From Hemibagrus wyckioides (taxonomy: Eukaryota > Chordata > Actinopteri > Siluriformes > Bagridae): a stretch of DNA of 64,000 bases. Positions 24,915-35,884 of this stretch are shown here, one piece after another. The stretch is taken from assembly GCF_019097595.1 (NCBI RefSeq), contig NC_080710.1, positions 4,196,780 to 4,260,779 on the forward strand. Direction: 5' to 3'. The notes beneath the pieces were generated by a model. That model was not told the DNA's origin. It made no database searches and saw nothing but the letters and a program-made list of their open reading frames with translations. How positions within the stretch are numbered: position 1 is the first letter of the stretch; every line of letters starts with the position of its first letter. The translations under genes were made by a program, and so were the position numbers.

Positions 24915-26258
24915 TTATGAATACCAGGTAAAATGGTCAAGCGGATTTGGAATATATTCAAAGAGAGTGCATGATTTGTCTTTAGTCTTGAAACTAGTAT
25001 AGCTTCTAACCTCAACTAGCATTACTTATGGAAGAAACAAGTCTTGACTGTATTAAAAAACTCACATGCTGCAAAAATGTCTGCCATGGGAGAGACCAAA
25101 ACATTTCTAACAAGGGCAACTCTGCCATTCATTTCAAAGCAGTTGTTTCCTGGAGAACAGGAGATGGTCATCCCTTTGTACTGGCATTGCTTAAACTGTG
25201 TGCATGTGGAAAATCCTGGTGGAGTTGGTGCAGAGAAATGTGGCCATTTAAACCGTTCTTCTGATGTTGAACTATCTTTTGTGTGTCTGTTAAGTTTGTC
25301 TCTCTCCCACATGTCTCACAATTTGCTCAGTGGGTTTCTGAGGTCTCCTTACCATCTTTTTCAAATGTCCTAAATCATTTTCAAATGGAAAGCACGATAC
25401 AGAGTCGAGAGCACCATATTTACATGCATCTTGTGCCAAATGTATAGGACCTTGGGTGTTATATACAAGGAATTCAGACCCATAGATTTTGGCAAAATTA
25501 GTCACAAAACATTTCAACAACTTCTCAGCATAATCACAGTAATCATTGCACAGATCTTTTATTTTTCCATTTAAATGAATACCATGTTGTACACAACGCT
25601 CACAAGAGCTGTAACCTGAATGATCTTTTACACATTTGAGAAAAGCTCTTGCTGGAGCATCACATATAAATGCATCAGGCAGGGGAACATTGTAATGTTT
25701 CTCATTGAAGTAAAATCCTTCCTTTGTGAGTGTCTGAAATTCCTCAATAACATCTTTCATGTACTCATGAACTGATGGTGGTTTAGATGGGCCAGCATAG
25801 AGACTTATCATGGACACTTTTGATCTAGGTAGCTCCTTAATTTTACCAAGTATGGGCCACAACTGTGCATTGGAACTTCTGAAAAGCGGTATTCCATCAA
25901 CACTTGTGTCTGTGAGTTCATCTTGTGTATTAGTCAGCTCTGCACATATTGCATTACAAAGGCCAAAATGGTAGTAACTTCCACTCCCCATTTTTTGACT
26001 TCACAAAGTAGACATAAGCGTTCTCGGATCTTTTGGTAAATTTAAACCTTCATTTAGAAGTATGTGCAGTAATTCTGACAAAGCAGACTGAGAGATATTC
26101 CGACTAGCTGCCCATTCAGCCAGTTTTGTCTTCATGTCAAGCTGAGGCGACATTTCATCTGCATCGGAATCTTGACAAGAGTCATTTGTTTCATCACTAT
26201 CAAATGTTAAATCTATTTTATCCAATTTATCCAGGTCAACAACCTCCTCATCACCCAC
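24915..26258 (-). pseudogene. CACTA/EnSpm-like transposase remnant
   Basis: Reads from 26258 leftwards. An acidic N-terminus is followed by LAEWAASRNISQSALSELLH and LPKDPRTL. There is one in-frame TGA (26001-26003), then a 233-residue ORF (25991-25290). That ORF carries DGIPLFRSSNAQLWPILGKI, YAGPSKPPSVHEYM, DAFICDAPARAFLKCVKDHS and GYSSCERCVQHGIHL. After a frame change the protein continues at 25312-25022 (QFKQCQYKGMTIS, GRVALVRNVL) and again at about 24990-24915 (FEYIPNPLDHFTW). These blocks are typical of a large animal transposase-like family that I associate with CACTA/EnSpm (Tnp2-like). Such a protein would cut and paste its element. With one stop and at least two frameshifts it is dead. 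The family name is from memory; the order of blocks is clear. Confidence 0.55.
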
Positions 26259-26508
26259 TCTGTTTCATCAAGAACTTCAAGGGCATCCACAGTGAAAGTC
26301 ATTAAATGTTCTTGAACTCTGGCTTTGACTCATCGCCGTGTAGTTCGTGAACTTTTCTAAAAACAAAATCAGGAATAATTTACAATAGTGCATGAATATA
26401 TTTTATATGATATATAATTTTAAATATTATTTTAACAATATTACTGTTTTAACTCTGGTTTTTAAGTGGTTTCCCACAATCATGCAAAATCTGTTTGAGT
26501 GTGCATGT

Positions 26509-26547
26509 ATATATACACACACATATACATATATACATATACATATC

Positions 26548-26590
<43 letters not shown>
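26509..26590. repeat. (TA)n / (CATA)n microsatellite
   Basis: TATACACACACATATACATA passing into about 19 TA units, directly abutting the left end of the Tc1 element at 26592. Confidence 0.95.
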
Positions 26591-26591
<1 letters not shown>

Positions 26592-26592
<1 letters not shown>

Positions 26593-27650
26593 TGAACACA
26601 ATTATAAATGCAACACTTGTTTTTGCCCCCATTTTCCATGAGCTGAACTCAAAGATCTAAGACTTTTTCTATGTACACAAAAGGGCTATTTCTCTCAAAT
26701 ATTGTTCACAAATCTGTCTAAATCTGTGTCAGTGAGCACTTCTCCTTTGCCGAGATAATTCATCCACCTCACAGGCGTGGCATATCAAGATGCTGATTAG
26801 ACAGCATGATTATTGCACAGGTGTGCCTTAGGCTGGCCGCAATAAAAGACCACTCTAAAATGTGCAGGTTTATCACACACCACAGATGTCGCAAGTTTTG
26901 AGGGAGCATGCAATTGGCATGATGACTGCAGGAATGTCCACCAGAGCTGTTGCCCGTGAATTGAATGTTCATTTCTCTACCATAAGCCGTCTCCAAAGGC
27001 GTTTCAGAGAATTTGGCAGTACATCCAACCGGCCTCACAACCGCAGACCACGTGTAACCACACCATCCCAGGACCTCCATATCCAGCATCTTCACCTCCA
27101 AGATGGTCTGAGACCAGCCACCCGGATGGCTGCTGCAACAGTGAGCGGTGAGCGGTTTGCTGCTGTCAACGTTGTGGGTCGAGTGGCCCATGGTGGTGGT
27201 GGGGTTATGGTATGGGCAGGCGTATGTTATGGACAACGAACACGGGTGCATTTTATTGATGGCATTTTGAATGCACAGAGATACCGTGACGAGATCCTGA
27301 GGTCCATTGTTGTGCCATTCATCCACTTCCATCACCTCATGTTGCAGCATGATAATGCACGGTCCCATGTTGCAAGGATCTGTACACAATTCCTGGAAGC
27401 TGAAAACATCCCAGTTCTTGCATGGCCAGCATACTCACCGGACATGTCACCCATTGAGCATGTTTGGGATGCTCTGGATCGGCGTATGTGACAGCATGTT
27501 CCAGTTCCTGCCAATATCCAGCAACTTCGCACAGCCATTGAAGAGGAGTGGACCAACATTCCACAGGCCACTATCAACAACCTGATCAACTCTATGCGAA
27601 GGAGATGTGTTGCACTGCATGAGGCAAATGGTGGTCACACCAGATACTGA
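26592..27650 (+). mobile_element. Tc1-type transposon with internal deletion
   Basis: The left end CTGAACACAATTATAAATGC is that of a widespread fish Tc1 family. A long 5' region precedes the transposase ORF. The copy ends near the transposase stop (27650) and I do not find a matching right terminal repeat, so the 3' end is lost. Sequence inside reads as nearly intact protein, implying a fairly young copy. Confidence 0.8.
26862..27650 (+). pseudogene. Tc1 transposase, internally deleted
   Basis: The N-terminal paired-like DNA-binding domain is present: MSQVLREHAIGMMTAGMSTR, then NVHFSTISRLQRRF, then the GRPR-type hook RPHNRRPRVTT. After RMAAATVS the protein jumps to the middle of the catalytic domain (HGGGGVMVWAGVCYGQ). 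It then has the second catalytic Asp in LMLQHDNARSHVAR and the third acidic residue in SPDMSPIEHVWDAL. The segment that should hold the first catalytic Asp (the xDES block) is absent, roughly 100 residues. An in-frame TGA at 27489 (CGTATGTGACAG) interrupts the tail and is probably a decayed CGA codon. The protein reads on to GGHTRY and the natural stop. It could not catalyse transposition. Confidence 0.85.
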
Positions 27651-27889
27651 CTAGTTTTCGGATAAAATATCAAATTATTTTATATATTTTATTATAAAAT
27701 TATTAAATGAAATTATTAAACTATTTTATCCCTACTGTCCTTTCTACAACAGCAAGTACTGCGTAGCGATGTGTGAAAAAGAAAAGTACAACCTCTCGAA
27801 TTCAATGGTTTTACATATCAGGACATATTATAAAATTGTCATTTTTCTTAAATAAATAATGACGTGATGCTTTTCTGTATATATACACA

Positions 27890-28442
27890 CACTACCAGTC
27901 AAAAGTTTGGACACACCTTTTAATTCAATGTTTTTTGTTTTGGGATTTATTTTCTACATTCTAGAACAATACTGGAGATTTCAAAACTATGAAATAAAAC
28001 ACATGGACTTCAGTAATCCATATGTAATGACAACAAAAAACAGTCAGTTGTTATTTTAAGACACGAAGGTCAGGTGTTCTGGAATAGTTCTTGCAAGAAC
28101 AGTATTGTCAAGTGCATTTGCAAAACCCATCAAGCACCATGATGAAACTGGCTCACATGAAGACCATCCCAGTAAAGCAAGACCAAAACTGACCTCTGCT
28201 GCAGAGGAGAAGTTCATTTAGAGTGACCAGCCTCAGAAATCACCAATTAACAGCACCTCAGATTAGAGCCGTTATGAAGGCTTTACAGAGCATCAGTAGC
28301 AGACATATCTCAATATCAACTGTTCAAACGACATTATTGTGGATTTCGGCCGCCTTCAGCATTGTTTTACAATGTAGAAAGAAATAAACACCAGGAAAGA
28401 CCATGGGATTAGAAGGTGTGTCCAAACTTTTGACTGGTAGTG
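27890..28442. mobile_element. Non-autonomous Tc1 element, 553 bp
   Basis: CACTACCAGTCAAAAGTTTG at the left is exactly inverted at the right (CAAACTTTTGACTGGTAGTG). The right flank is TA; the left flank is a CA repeat that may have overwritten the TA. Between 28150 and 28330 are decayed transposase words (HEDHPSKARPKLTSAAEEKF, SDQPQKSPI), the HTH region of the parent element, with stops. Confidence 0.85.
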
Positions 28443-28816
28443 TACATATAAAATATACACACCACCACAGGAAACTGTTGTAGACACCACTCACTACATG
28501 AGCAAATCTGAATATAACAGCTCATGTGTGTGTCTATGGTTTCCCCGGGAATGTGTTTCTATCAACTAACACTCAATGTTAAATGAGTGTTATTGTCCAG
28601 CTAAAGAAGACTGTACAGCCAAAAAAGTTGCTGGTGTTCTCTTAACAGTGACATTGCATGACTATACAATACAGCTGAATGGGTGATCAAACATAGTGCA
28701 GTCCTACCACAGACAAATCAAGTGTGCTGAGGTTCTTCCCTTCTTTAAGGTCTCAGTGCCTTGCTCCATTGCAAACAGAAGCTTACTTATCCTGGCAATT
28801 TGAAATGTTTTCTAAG

Positions 28817-29311
28817 TGTCAAGGTTGTGGATTTTATTTCTGGCCACTAGAGGTCCCCCACTGCGTTTTTGTTGGTTCTCAGTGTCTGCCATTTTGTCTA
28901 ATATAGGTGTCACCTGTGCCTTGTTGATATTGCTCAGTGTTTCCTGTGCAATGGTCATGTCTAGGTCAGTATCATGCTCTGTTTTATGGACTTATCCTTC
29001 ATAAGGAAATACTTCATGGATTTTCCTTGTGGACCAACTGGATTTACTTTTTGGAAGTACTGACTTTTGTTTTTGAATGAACTTTTTGTATGCTTTGGAT
29101 TAACCTTGTGGATTTTTTTTGGATTTATTCTTTGGAGCTACTCTCAAGCTTTGGAGCTGCTGTGTTTTATGGATTATTTGAATTACATTATCATCTAATT
29201 AAAGATACGTAAACATTTCTCCAGAACTGGGACCTGGTTATCTGCATTTGGGTTCAGCCCCTTTGATTGTGTTCAAGTTTTCTCACTAGACCTGCCTTCA
29301 CGCTCCTGACA
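28817..29311 (+). mobile_element. Possible solo LTR, TGTCA...TGACA
   Basis: A 495-bp segment beginning TGTCAAGGTTGTGG and ending CTCCTGACA. Inside are GAATTACATTATCATCTAAT then TTAAAGATACG and a late block GACCTGGTTATCTGCATTTG, an order I associate with gypsy-type LTRs of fish. No internal retrotransposon sequence adjoins it and flanking target duplications are not evident. Held as tentative. Confidence 0.35.
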
Positions 29312-29524
29312 GTAAATCTGTCTGTCTGTAAAAGTCACTGTTAATTCTGATGTCATGCCCCATGAACCTTGAAACTTGCTCTAGCTTTTGTTCACTGAGG
29401 TCCAATAGCTGGCAGAGTGTTGCAACTTAATTGAGTTGACCTTAGAAGGTTTTCTGCTTTGCTTTCTGCTGCATATTTTCGCAGACAGTCACATCCATGT
29501 ATGTTTGTCATTACACTTTTTACT

Positions 29525-30912
29525 TTACACTCTTTTCTCCCTGATTTCTAGGTCTAGGTGTTTCTCTTCCTTTTCTAATGGTGACAAGGTTTCATAAATG
29601 TCCTCATTTATGACACTTGTGATTGCTTTCTTGTAGGTCTCAAGAGTTTCCCCTTTATGGCGCTTGTTGAAAATAATGACCTTGCCAGAACAGTCTCGTT
29701 CAATGCTTTGTACGGATGCCATCTTGTTTATTCCATGTGTTTTCTTGTATGGTTTGTTGAGCAGAGACAGAAACACTCTTCCTCCAGTTTTACTCCGAAA
29801 GTTCAAAGAACATTTTTGCTTTCTTCTCTGCCAGATCATCATCATTCATAATTGCCTAAATCAGGACATCCCCTTTCAGACAGAATCCAGTTTTGAATGA
29901 TGTTGACGGTTTTCCATATTAATTTTTGCCCAGACTAAACTGTGTAAGACGCTTGGCAACAAATGGAAATTTAGATGGCGCACACAAATCTTCAAGAACC
30001 TTGACACTCTTGTCCATATCTTTAGCAACTAACATGAAACTGGTGTCTAGACTTCACATGACCATGTTTTACATACAGTGATTCACCGTACTTGCAATCT
30101 CGAAGAATCAGCCCTGATGTGAAAGGACCCCTCATCTTGTCGCATGTTGTTCATGATCCTCTGACATCCGTCTGAGGAAGATGCTTTTGGAAGCAGGGAT
30201 GCAAGCACGACTTTCAAACATGATTTCTTAGTTTTGCACAAGGACTGATGTCTCCAAAGGTAATTTTTCCTGAACATTCTAAAACAAAAAGGGACAAGGC
30301 AAATAATCCTTAACTGAAGCTTTATCAGAGGGCTGCTTCCATGTCACCACTTGTCCTCTGCCTCTTTCCAGAACTTTGGTATTGTGTTTAAAATCTCCTT
30401 TTATTGTGCAGCTGTTCCAAAAGAATCTTTCTTTCTTATGATCCTCATAGACAGCTAAAGGCATAAGCAACATCTTTGACCTCTATATGCTTTCTCTGCA
30501 AATGCCTTGATATTTTTGAATGAGATTTGCCTCAGTAGAGGCAATAATGTCTTTTGTCCCCATGCCCGTTTACTGTATTCCTATTTTGTTCAAGTTTTTA
30601 GAGTCACAGTTGATTTGTTGTATTTATTTAGTTTATCTTGTGCTGTTTATCATGTCTTTTGTTGTACAAAGATATAGTGAACTTGCCTCTTTGCTGATCA
30701 TCATCTTCACTCAAATTTGTGACTGGACTTTCAAGATCTTCTTCACTGGACAGTTTCTCACATGATGAACCTGTGTCTGGACTCCAATTTTCCACTTCAC
30801 TGGACAATGATGGACTCGGATCTGGATTGTAATCTGGGTCTACTTCTGTGCCAGATAATTCGATTTCTGAGGAACCACTGTTGGACTTTTCATGAATATT
30901 ACGCAAGCCCAA
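29525..30912 (-). pseudogene. Crypton-like (tyrosine-recombinase family) pseudogene
   Basis: Scattered coding blocks on the minus strand, in order. First is an acidic segment at 30912-30628 (GTEVDPDYNPDPSPSLSSEV, ESPVTNLSEDDD). Next is 30277-30083 with FRKNYLWRHQSLC, ASLLPKASSSDG and QRIMNNMRQDEGSFHIRADS. Then about 30033-29917 reads KDMDKSVKVLEDLCAPSKFP. Last is 29845-29525 with VIIFNKRHKGETLETYKKAI and ETLSPLEKEEKHL. Blocks such as NKRxxGE, LSPxEK and LCAPSKF are familiar from large multi-copy fish proteins related to Crypton tyrosine recombinases. The frame changes and stops show that it is not functional. Alternative: an unrelated domesticated gene family. The assignment is from memory. 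Confidence 0.4.
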
Positions 30913-30937
30913 GTTAAAAGAATGATCATCATGAGGT

Positions 30938-31300
30938 TGTCACTAGGCAGCCTGGGCCTGAACACCAGAGGGAGCCCTCGCCTGAGTATTAACCATCTCT
31001 GCCCTACTTCCGGTACAGAGGTGTATTTAAGCAGCGCGCCACCTTCACTCCAGTGCGAAGCATTGTTTCCGTTTAGCGTGACTTGCCAAGCCTTTATTCT
31101 GTTCTCGTTAGCTACATCGTGTATGACCTTGCCTGTTTATTCTCTTTAATACGAGTTTCGGATTTGCGTTTTTGTCTAGTTTGCTTAGTGTTAGTCTTTC
31201 TGGTATTTGACCCTTTGCTTTCGTTTTCCTGACCTCGATTACCTGCCTTCTGTTCTTCAATAAATCTGCGAATGGATTCTAATACGGACTATCTGGACTT
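30938..31300 (+). mobile_element. LTR-like or promoter-like dispersed segment
   Basis: Starts TGTCACTAGGCAGCCTGGGC and contains ACCAGAGGGAGCCCTCGCC, GAGGTGTATTTAAGCAGCGC (TATTTAA, TATA-like) and an AATAAA at about 31258. The order of promoter-like box followed about 230 bp later by a polyadenylation signal fits an LTR. No terminal CA partner or internal domain was identified. Confidence 0.35.
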
Positions 31301-31769
31301 ACTGATACAAAATGAGGTCGATGTGTATTATAAAAAAATACATTCCCAAATTTACACTTTTTAAGTAAAAACTTTTTTTCAGTCACTGTCTGGTACATCA
31401 TATACCAAGGACATATGACACATTAGTGTCTTTTGCAGAATATGTCAGTTCCATATATTTGCAATAATTAATCATTTAAATTTACAATTAAATTATAATT
31501 ATCTTTAGTTATGAGATTTTGTTCTTCAGGCTCTGATTTCAATTTGAAACATAATAATGGATGAAATGGCACTTTAAAGGTTCTATTTCTAGCTTTTTAG
31601 CTTATTTCTCTGTTTGTAGCTACTACTGAAACTATCTGCAGGTATAATTTTATTTTTATCTATATTAATATACCTTATCCAGGTCATTTCTGTTCACTAC
31701 ATTATCTTTATATTTATTATGTTTAAAAAAATGATTAAATATATTCATATTTTTATATAGATATATATT

Positions 31770-32100
31770 AAAACCAGTGGCGGACCATCAGGGCCAGCAA
31801 GGCCTTCTCTGTTGGCCTAAACAGCAGTGATCTGACTTGCATTTTAATATATTTAATATATATTTCCCATGAATGTGTATTAAATTATTCTCGATAGTCT
31901 ATTCTCTACATTTCATAGCTTTTCTCTTGGTTGCGCTGCTTCCAGTAGTGTATATTTATGATAAGAATATTTATCCAATCATATTTCAGCCAGTGGCTGA
32001 CACGTGTTGCCCGGCCGTAAGGCCTTCAGAATCAATAGTGCAGGCGCCCGTAGCTTAAAATGAGTGGCAATGGAACTGTTCCATTAACCAATCAGATTTC
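31770..32100. repeat. Possible dispersed transposon fragment (GGCGGACCATCAGGGCCAGC)
   Basis: The word CCAGTGGCGGACCATCAGGG and AAGGCCTTCTCTGTTGGCCT are ones I have seen at fish DNA-transposon ends. The segment stops where Tc1 transposase sequence begins near 32105. No inverted partner was found. Confidence 0.3.
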
Positions 32101-32104
32101 GCTA

Positions 32105-33287
32105 CAAGAGCCTATGACACAACGCACTGTTATACAGTGTTTCTCTATTCGCTGGGTCTCATTTCGGATGCTGTGTCCTCCGGAGGAGCTCAGTGAATTC
32201 CAGCGTGGAACTGTGATAGGATGCCACCTGTGCAACAAATCCAGTCGTGAAATTTCCTCGCTCCTAAATATTCCACAGTCAACTGTCAGCTGTATTATAA
32301 GAACATGGAAGTGTTTGGGAACGACAGCAACTCAGCCACGAAGTGGTAGGCCACGTAAACTGACGGAGCGGGGTCAGCGGATGCTGAGGCGCATAGTGTG
32401 AAGAGGTCGCCAACTTTCTGCAGAGTCGATCGCTACAGACCTCCAAACTTCATGTGGCCTTCAGATTAGCTCAAGAACAGTGCGCAGAGAGCTTCATGGA
32501 ATGGGTTTCCATGGCCGAGCAGCTGCATCCAAGCCATACATCACCAAGTGCAATGCAAAGCGTTGGATGCAGTGGTGTAAAGCACGCCGCCACTGGACTC
32601 TAGAGCAGTGGAGACGCGTTCTCTGGAGTGAAGAATCCCACTTCTCCATCTGGCAATCTGATGGATGAGTCTGGGTTTGGCGGTTGCCAGGAGAACGGTA
32701 CTTGTCTGACTGCATTGTGCCAAGTGTAAAGTTTGGTGGAGGGGGGATTATGGTGTGGGGTTGTTTTTCAGGAGCTGGGCTTGGCCCCTTAGTTCCAGTG
32801 AAAGGAACTCTGAATGCTTCAGCATACCAAGACATTTTGGACAATTCCATGCTCCCAACTTTGTGGGAACAGTTTGGAGCTGGCCCCTTCCTCTTCCAAC
32901 ATGACTGTGCACCAGTGCACAAAGCAAGGTCCATAAAGACATGGATGACAGAGTCTGGTGTGGATGAACTTGACTGGCCTGCACAGAGTCCTGACCTCAA
33001 CCCGATAGAACACCTTGGGGATGAATTAGAGCGGGGACTGAGAGCCAGGCCTTCTCGTCCAACATCAGTGTGTGACCTCACAAATGCGCTTCTGGAAGAA
33101 TGGTCAAAAATTCCCATAAACACACTCCTAAACCTTGTGGACAGCCTTCCCAGAAGTGTTGAAGCTGTTATAGCTGCAAAGGGTGGACCGACGTCATATT
33201 GAACCCTATGGATTAGGAATGGGATGTCACTTAAGTTCATATGCGAGTCAAGGCAGGTGAGCGAATACTTTTGGCAATATAGTGTAG
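32105..33287 (+). mobile_element. Tc1 transposon, left end missing
   Basis: The transposase pseudogene is followed by a right end reading GAGCGAATACTTTTGGCAAT ATAGTG, the terminal repeat of a well-known fish Tc1 family. The matching left repeat is absent: the element joins other repeat sequence around 32105. Confidence 0.8.
32150..33202 (+). pseudogene. Tc1 transposase with two in-frame stops
   Basis: Nearly full-length DDE transposase. The DNA-binding part has LSEFQRGTVIGCHLCNKSSR, LLNIPQSTVSCIIRTW and GRPRKLTERGQRML. A TGA follows (32399-32401), then QLSAESIATDLQ and the catalytic block VLWSEESHFSIWQSDG. The first acidic residue reads Glu (SEES) where Tc1 proteins normally have Asp (SDES). 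A second TGA (32666-32668) precedes [11 protein letters not shown]. The rest is intact: [33 protein letters not shown] with the second Asp, and [14 protein letters not shown] with the final Glu, ending GGPTSY. Two stops plus the Asp-to-Glu change make it inactive. Confidence 0.9.
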
Positions 33288-33309
33288 CATTAGAGGATTC
33301 ATGCCTATA

Positions 33310-34867
33310 CTGTGCCTTGCAAAAGTATTCACCCCCCTTGGCATTTTTCATGATTTGTTGCCACACAACCTGGAAATAAAATGGATTATTTGAAGGTTTG
33401 CACCATTTCATTTACAGAACATGCCTACAACTTTGAAGATATGATTTTTTTTTTTATTGTGAAGCAAACAACAAATAGGACAAAATAACAGAAAACTTCA
33501 CCGTGCATAACTATTCACCCCCCTAAAGTCAGTACTTTGTAGAGCCACCTTTTGCGGCAATTACAGCTGCAAATTGCTTTGGATAAGTATCTATGAGCTT
33601 GCCACTGGGATTTTTGCCCATTCCTCAAGGCAAAACTGCTCCAGCTCCTTCATGTTGGATGGTTTCCGCTTGTGAACAGCAATCTTCAAGTCTGACCACA
33701 GATTCTCAATTGGATTGAGGTCTGGGCTTTGACTAGGCCATTCCAACACATTTAAATGTTTCCCCTGAAACCACTCGAGTGTTGCTTTAGCAGTATGCTT
33801 CGGGTCACTGTCCTGCTGGAAGGTGAACCTCCATCCCAGTCTCAAATCACAGGCAGACTGAAACAGGTTTTGCTCAAGAATATCCCTGTGTTTAGCACCA
33901 TCCATCTTTCCCTCGATTCGGATCAGTTTCCCAGTCCCTGCTGCTGAAAAACATCCCTACAGCATGATGCTGCCACCACCATGTTTCACTGTGGGGATGG
34001 TGTTCTTGGGGTTACATACATAGCGTTTTCCTTGGTGGCCGAAAAGTTCAATTTTAGTCTCATCTGATCAGAGCACCTTCCTCCATACATTTGGGGAGTC
34101 TTAACTCAAAACGTAATGGCTTTTTTTCTGGCCCTCTTCCATAAATCCCAGCTCTATGGAGTGTACGGCTTATTGTGATCTCATGCACAGATACACCAGT
34201 CTCTGCTGTGGAACTCTGCAGCTCCTTCAGGGTTATCTTTGGTCTCTGTGCTGCCTCTCTGATTAATGCCCTCCTTGCCCGGTCTGTGAGTTTTGGTGGA
34301 CGGCCCTCTCTTGGCAGGTTTGTTGTGGTACCATGTTCTTTCCATTTGAAGATGATGGATTTGATGGTGCTCCAGGGGATGATCAAACATTTGAATATTT
34401 TTTTATAACCCAACCCTGACTAGTACTTCTCAACAACTTTGTCCCAGATGTGTTTGGAGAGCTCCTTGGTCTTCATGGTGTGATGCCTCTTGCTTAGTGG
34501 TGTTGCAGCCTCTGGGGTCTTTCAGAAAAGGTGCGTTTATACTGACAGATCATGTGACCCTTAGATTGCACACAGGTGGACTTCATTTCACAAATTATGT
34601 GACTTCTGAAGGTAATTGGTTGCACTAGAACTTTTGAGGGGCTTCATAGCAAAGGGGGTGAATACATATGCACATGCCAATTTTCAGATTTTTAATTTTT
34701 AAAAATTCTTTTTTATATATATATTTTCTCATTTCACTTCACCAACTTAGACCATTTTGTGCAGATCCATCACATAAAATTCAGATTAAAAAACATTTAA
34801 ATTACAGGTTATAATGTAACAAAACATGAAAAATGCCAAGGGGGGTGAATAATTTTGCAAGGCACTG
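33310..34867 (-). mobile_element. Tc1 transposon with both ends, 1.56 kb
   Basis: Terminal repeats: CTGTGCCTTGCAAAAGTATT at 33310 and the inverse of CAGTGCCTTGCAAAATTATT at 34867, each flanked by TA (33308-33309; 34868-34869). The word CACCCCCCTTGGCATTTTTC occurs near both ends in inverted orientation. The length is that of a complete Tc1 element. The transposase is on the minus strand and broken. Confidence 0.9.
33591..34413 (-). pseudogene. Tc1 transposase, frameshifted
   Basis: Two ORFs on the minus strand. 34413-34060 holds the DNA-binding half: CLIIPWSTIKSIIFKWKEHG, the GRPP hook in REGRPPKLTDRARRALIREA, and VHEITISRTLHRAGIYGRGP. 33905-33591 holds the end of the catalytic domain: [40 protein letters not shown] with the second Asp, and [20 protein letters not shown] with the final Glu. 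Between them (about 34060-33905) the frame is broken by stops, although words such as [11 protein letters not shown] can be read in another frame. The first catalytic Asp block is therefore disrupted. Confidence 0.88.
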
Positions 34868-34939
34868 TATATGTGCGGCTTGGTGGCCAATCTTCACCAA
34901 TTTCACATTCCATTATTAAGAGCAGAGTGTAGGGTTGAA

Positions 34940-35880
34940 TTATCAGAGCAGTAGCACAGACGTACATAAACTATTGCAATCCACACAACAAAGTGGGACA
35001 AATTGTTGGTGCAGGTCTCACTGACACATCTGTGACCAGGACAGCATATCTTAGTGGTATATCAAGAGCCACAGTGTACAGGGTAAGGTCAGCACACCAC
35101 AACATCCAGGAATGACTTTCCTCACAAGAGGACGCTGTTTGAAAGGCATGTCTGGGTACTAACCTGGATTGAAAAAAAAAAACAACAACTTAAAACCACA
35201 GTTGCCCAACTCACTGCAGAATTAAATGCACCTCAACTCTAGTGTTTACACTAAAAGTGTTTATTGAGGTCAGTATTCATGGTCGGGCTGCTATAGCCAA
35301 ACTGGTGCCAATGCCAAATGGTGCCAGTAGTGGAAATCTTTGGCTGTGGACAATGTGAAACATGTTCTCTGATGAATCCACCTTCACTGTCTTTCCCACA
35401 TCTAGGAGAGTTTTGGAGGAGCACCAAAGAAGCTTGCCACAATTAGAGTAAAGCATGGGGGTAGATCAGTGATGGTTTAGGCTGCAAAATCATGCCAGTT
35501 CCTCAGCCAAATACTTGCTAGATTAGCCGCATCACTGCCAAGAACTACAGAAGAATTCTGGAGGACTGTTTGCACCCAATGGTTCAAACATTTTACCCTG
35601 AATGTGGTGTCCTGTATCTGGCTGATAATGCACCAGTAAACAAGACTGGTGGCAGAGTGATTTGATGATGATGAAAGTGAAGTTAAACATCTGTCATGGC
35701 CTGCACAGTCACTGGATCTGAATATATTGTTGACCCTCTTTGGGGTGTTTTGGAGGAGTGAGTCAGGAAATGTTTTTCTCTACCAGCATCACGTAGTGAC
35801 CAGGCCACTGTTCTGCATGAAGAATGGCTGTCACGTGATGAATGAACGACTCCGGCCCAAAGACTAACTTGATAGGTTCA
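34940..35880 (+). pseudogene. Highly decayed Tc1-type transposase remnant
   Basis: Without long ORFs, but coding words in different plus-strand frames line up with a Tc1 transposase. Near 35600 VLYLADNAPV corresponds to the block with the second Asp. Near 35690 CHGLHSHWI (for WPAQSPDL) leads into PSLGCFGGV. Near 35805 the text resembles VLHEEWLSRD at the C-terminus. Terminal repeats were not found. It is older than the other Tc1 copies here. Confidence 0.55.
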
Positions 35881-35884
35881 TCAC

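Noticed and set aside
26769..27389. 206-residue minus-strand ORF
   Set aside because: Antisense shadow of the Tc1 transposase at 26862-27650.
32494..33411. 305-residue minus-strand ORF
   Set aside because: It is the antisense of the Tc1 transposase at 32150-33202; no domain is recognised in it.
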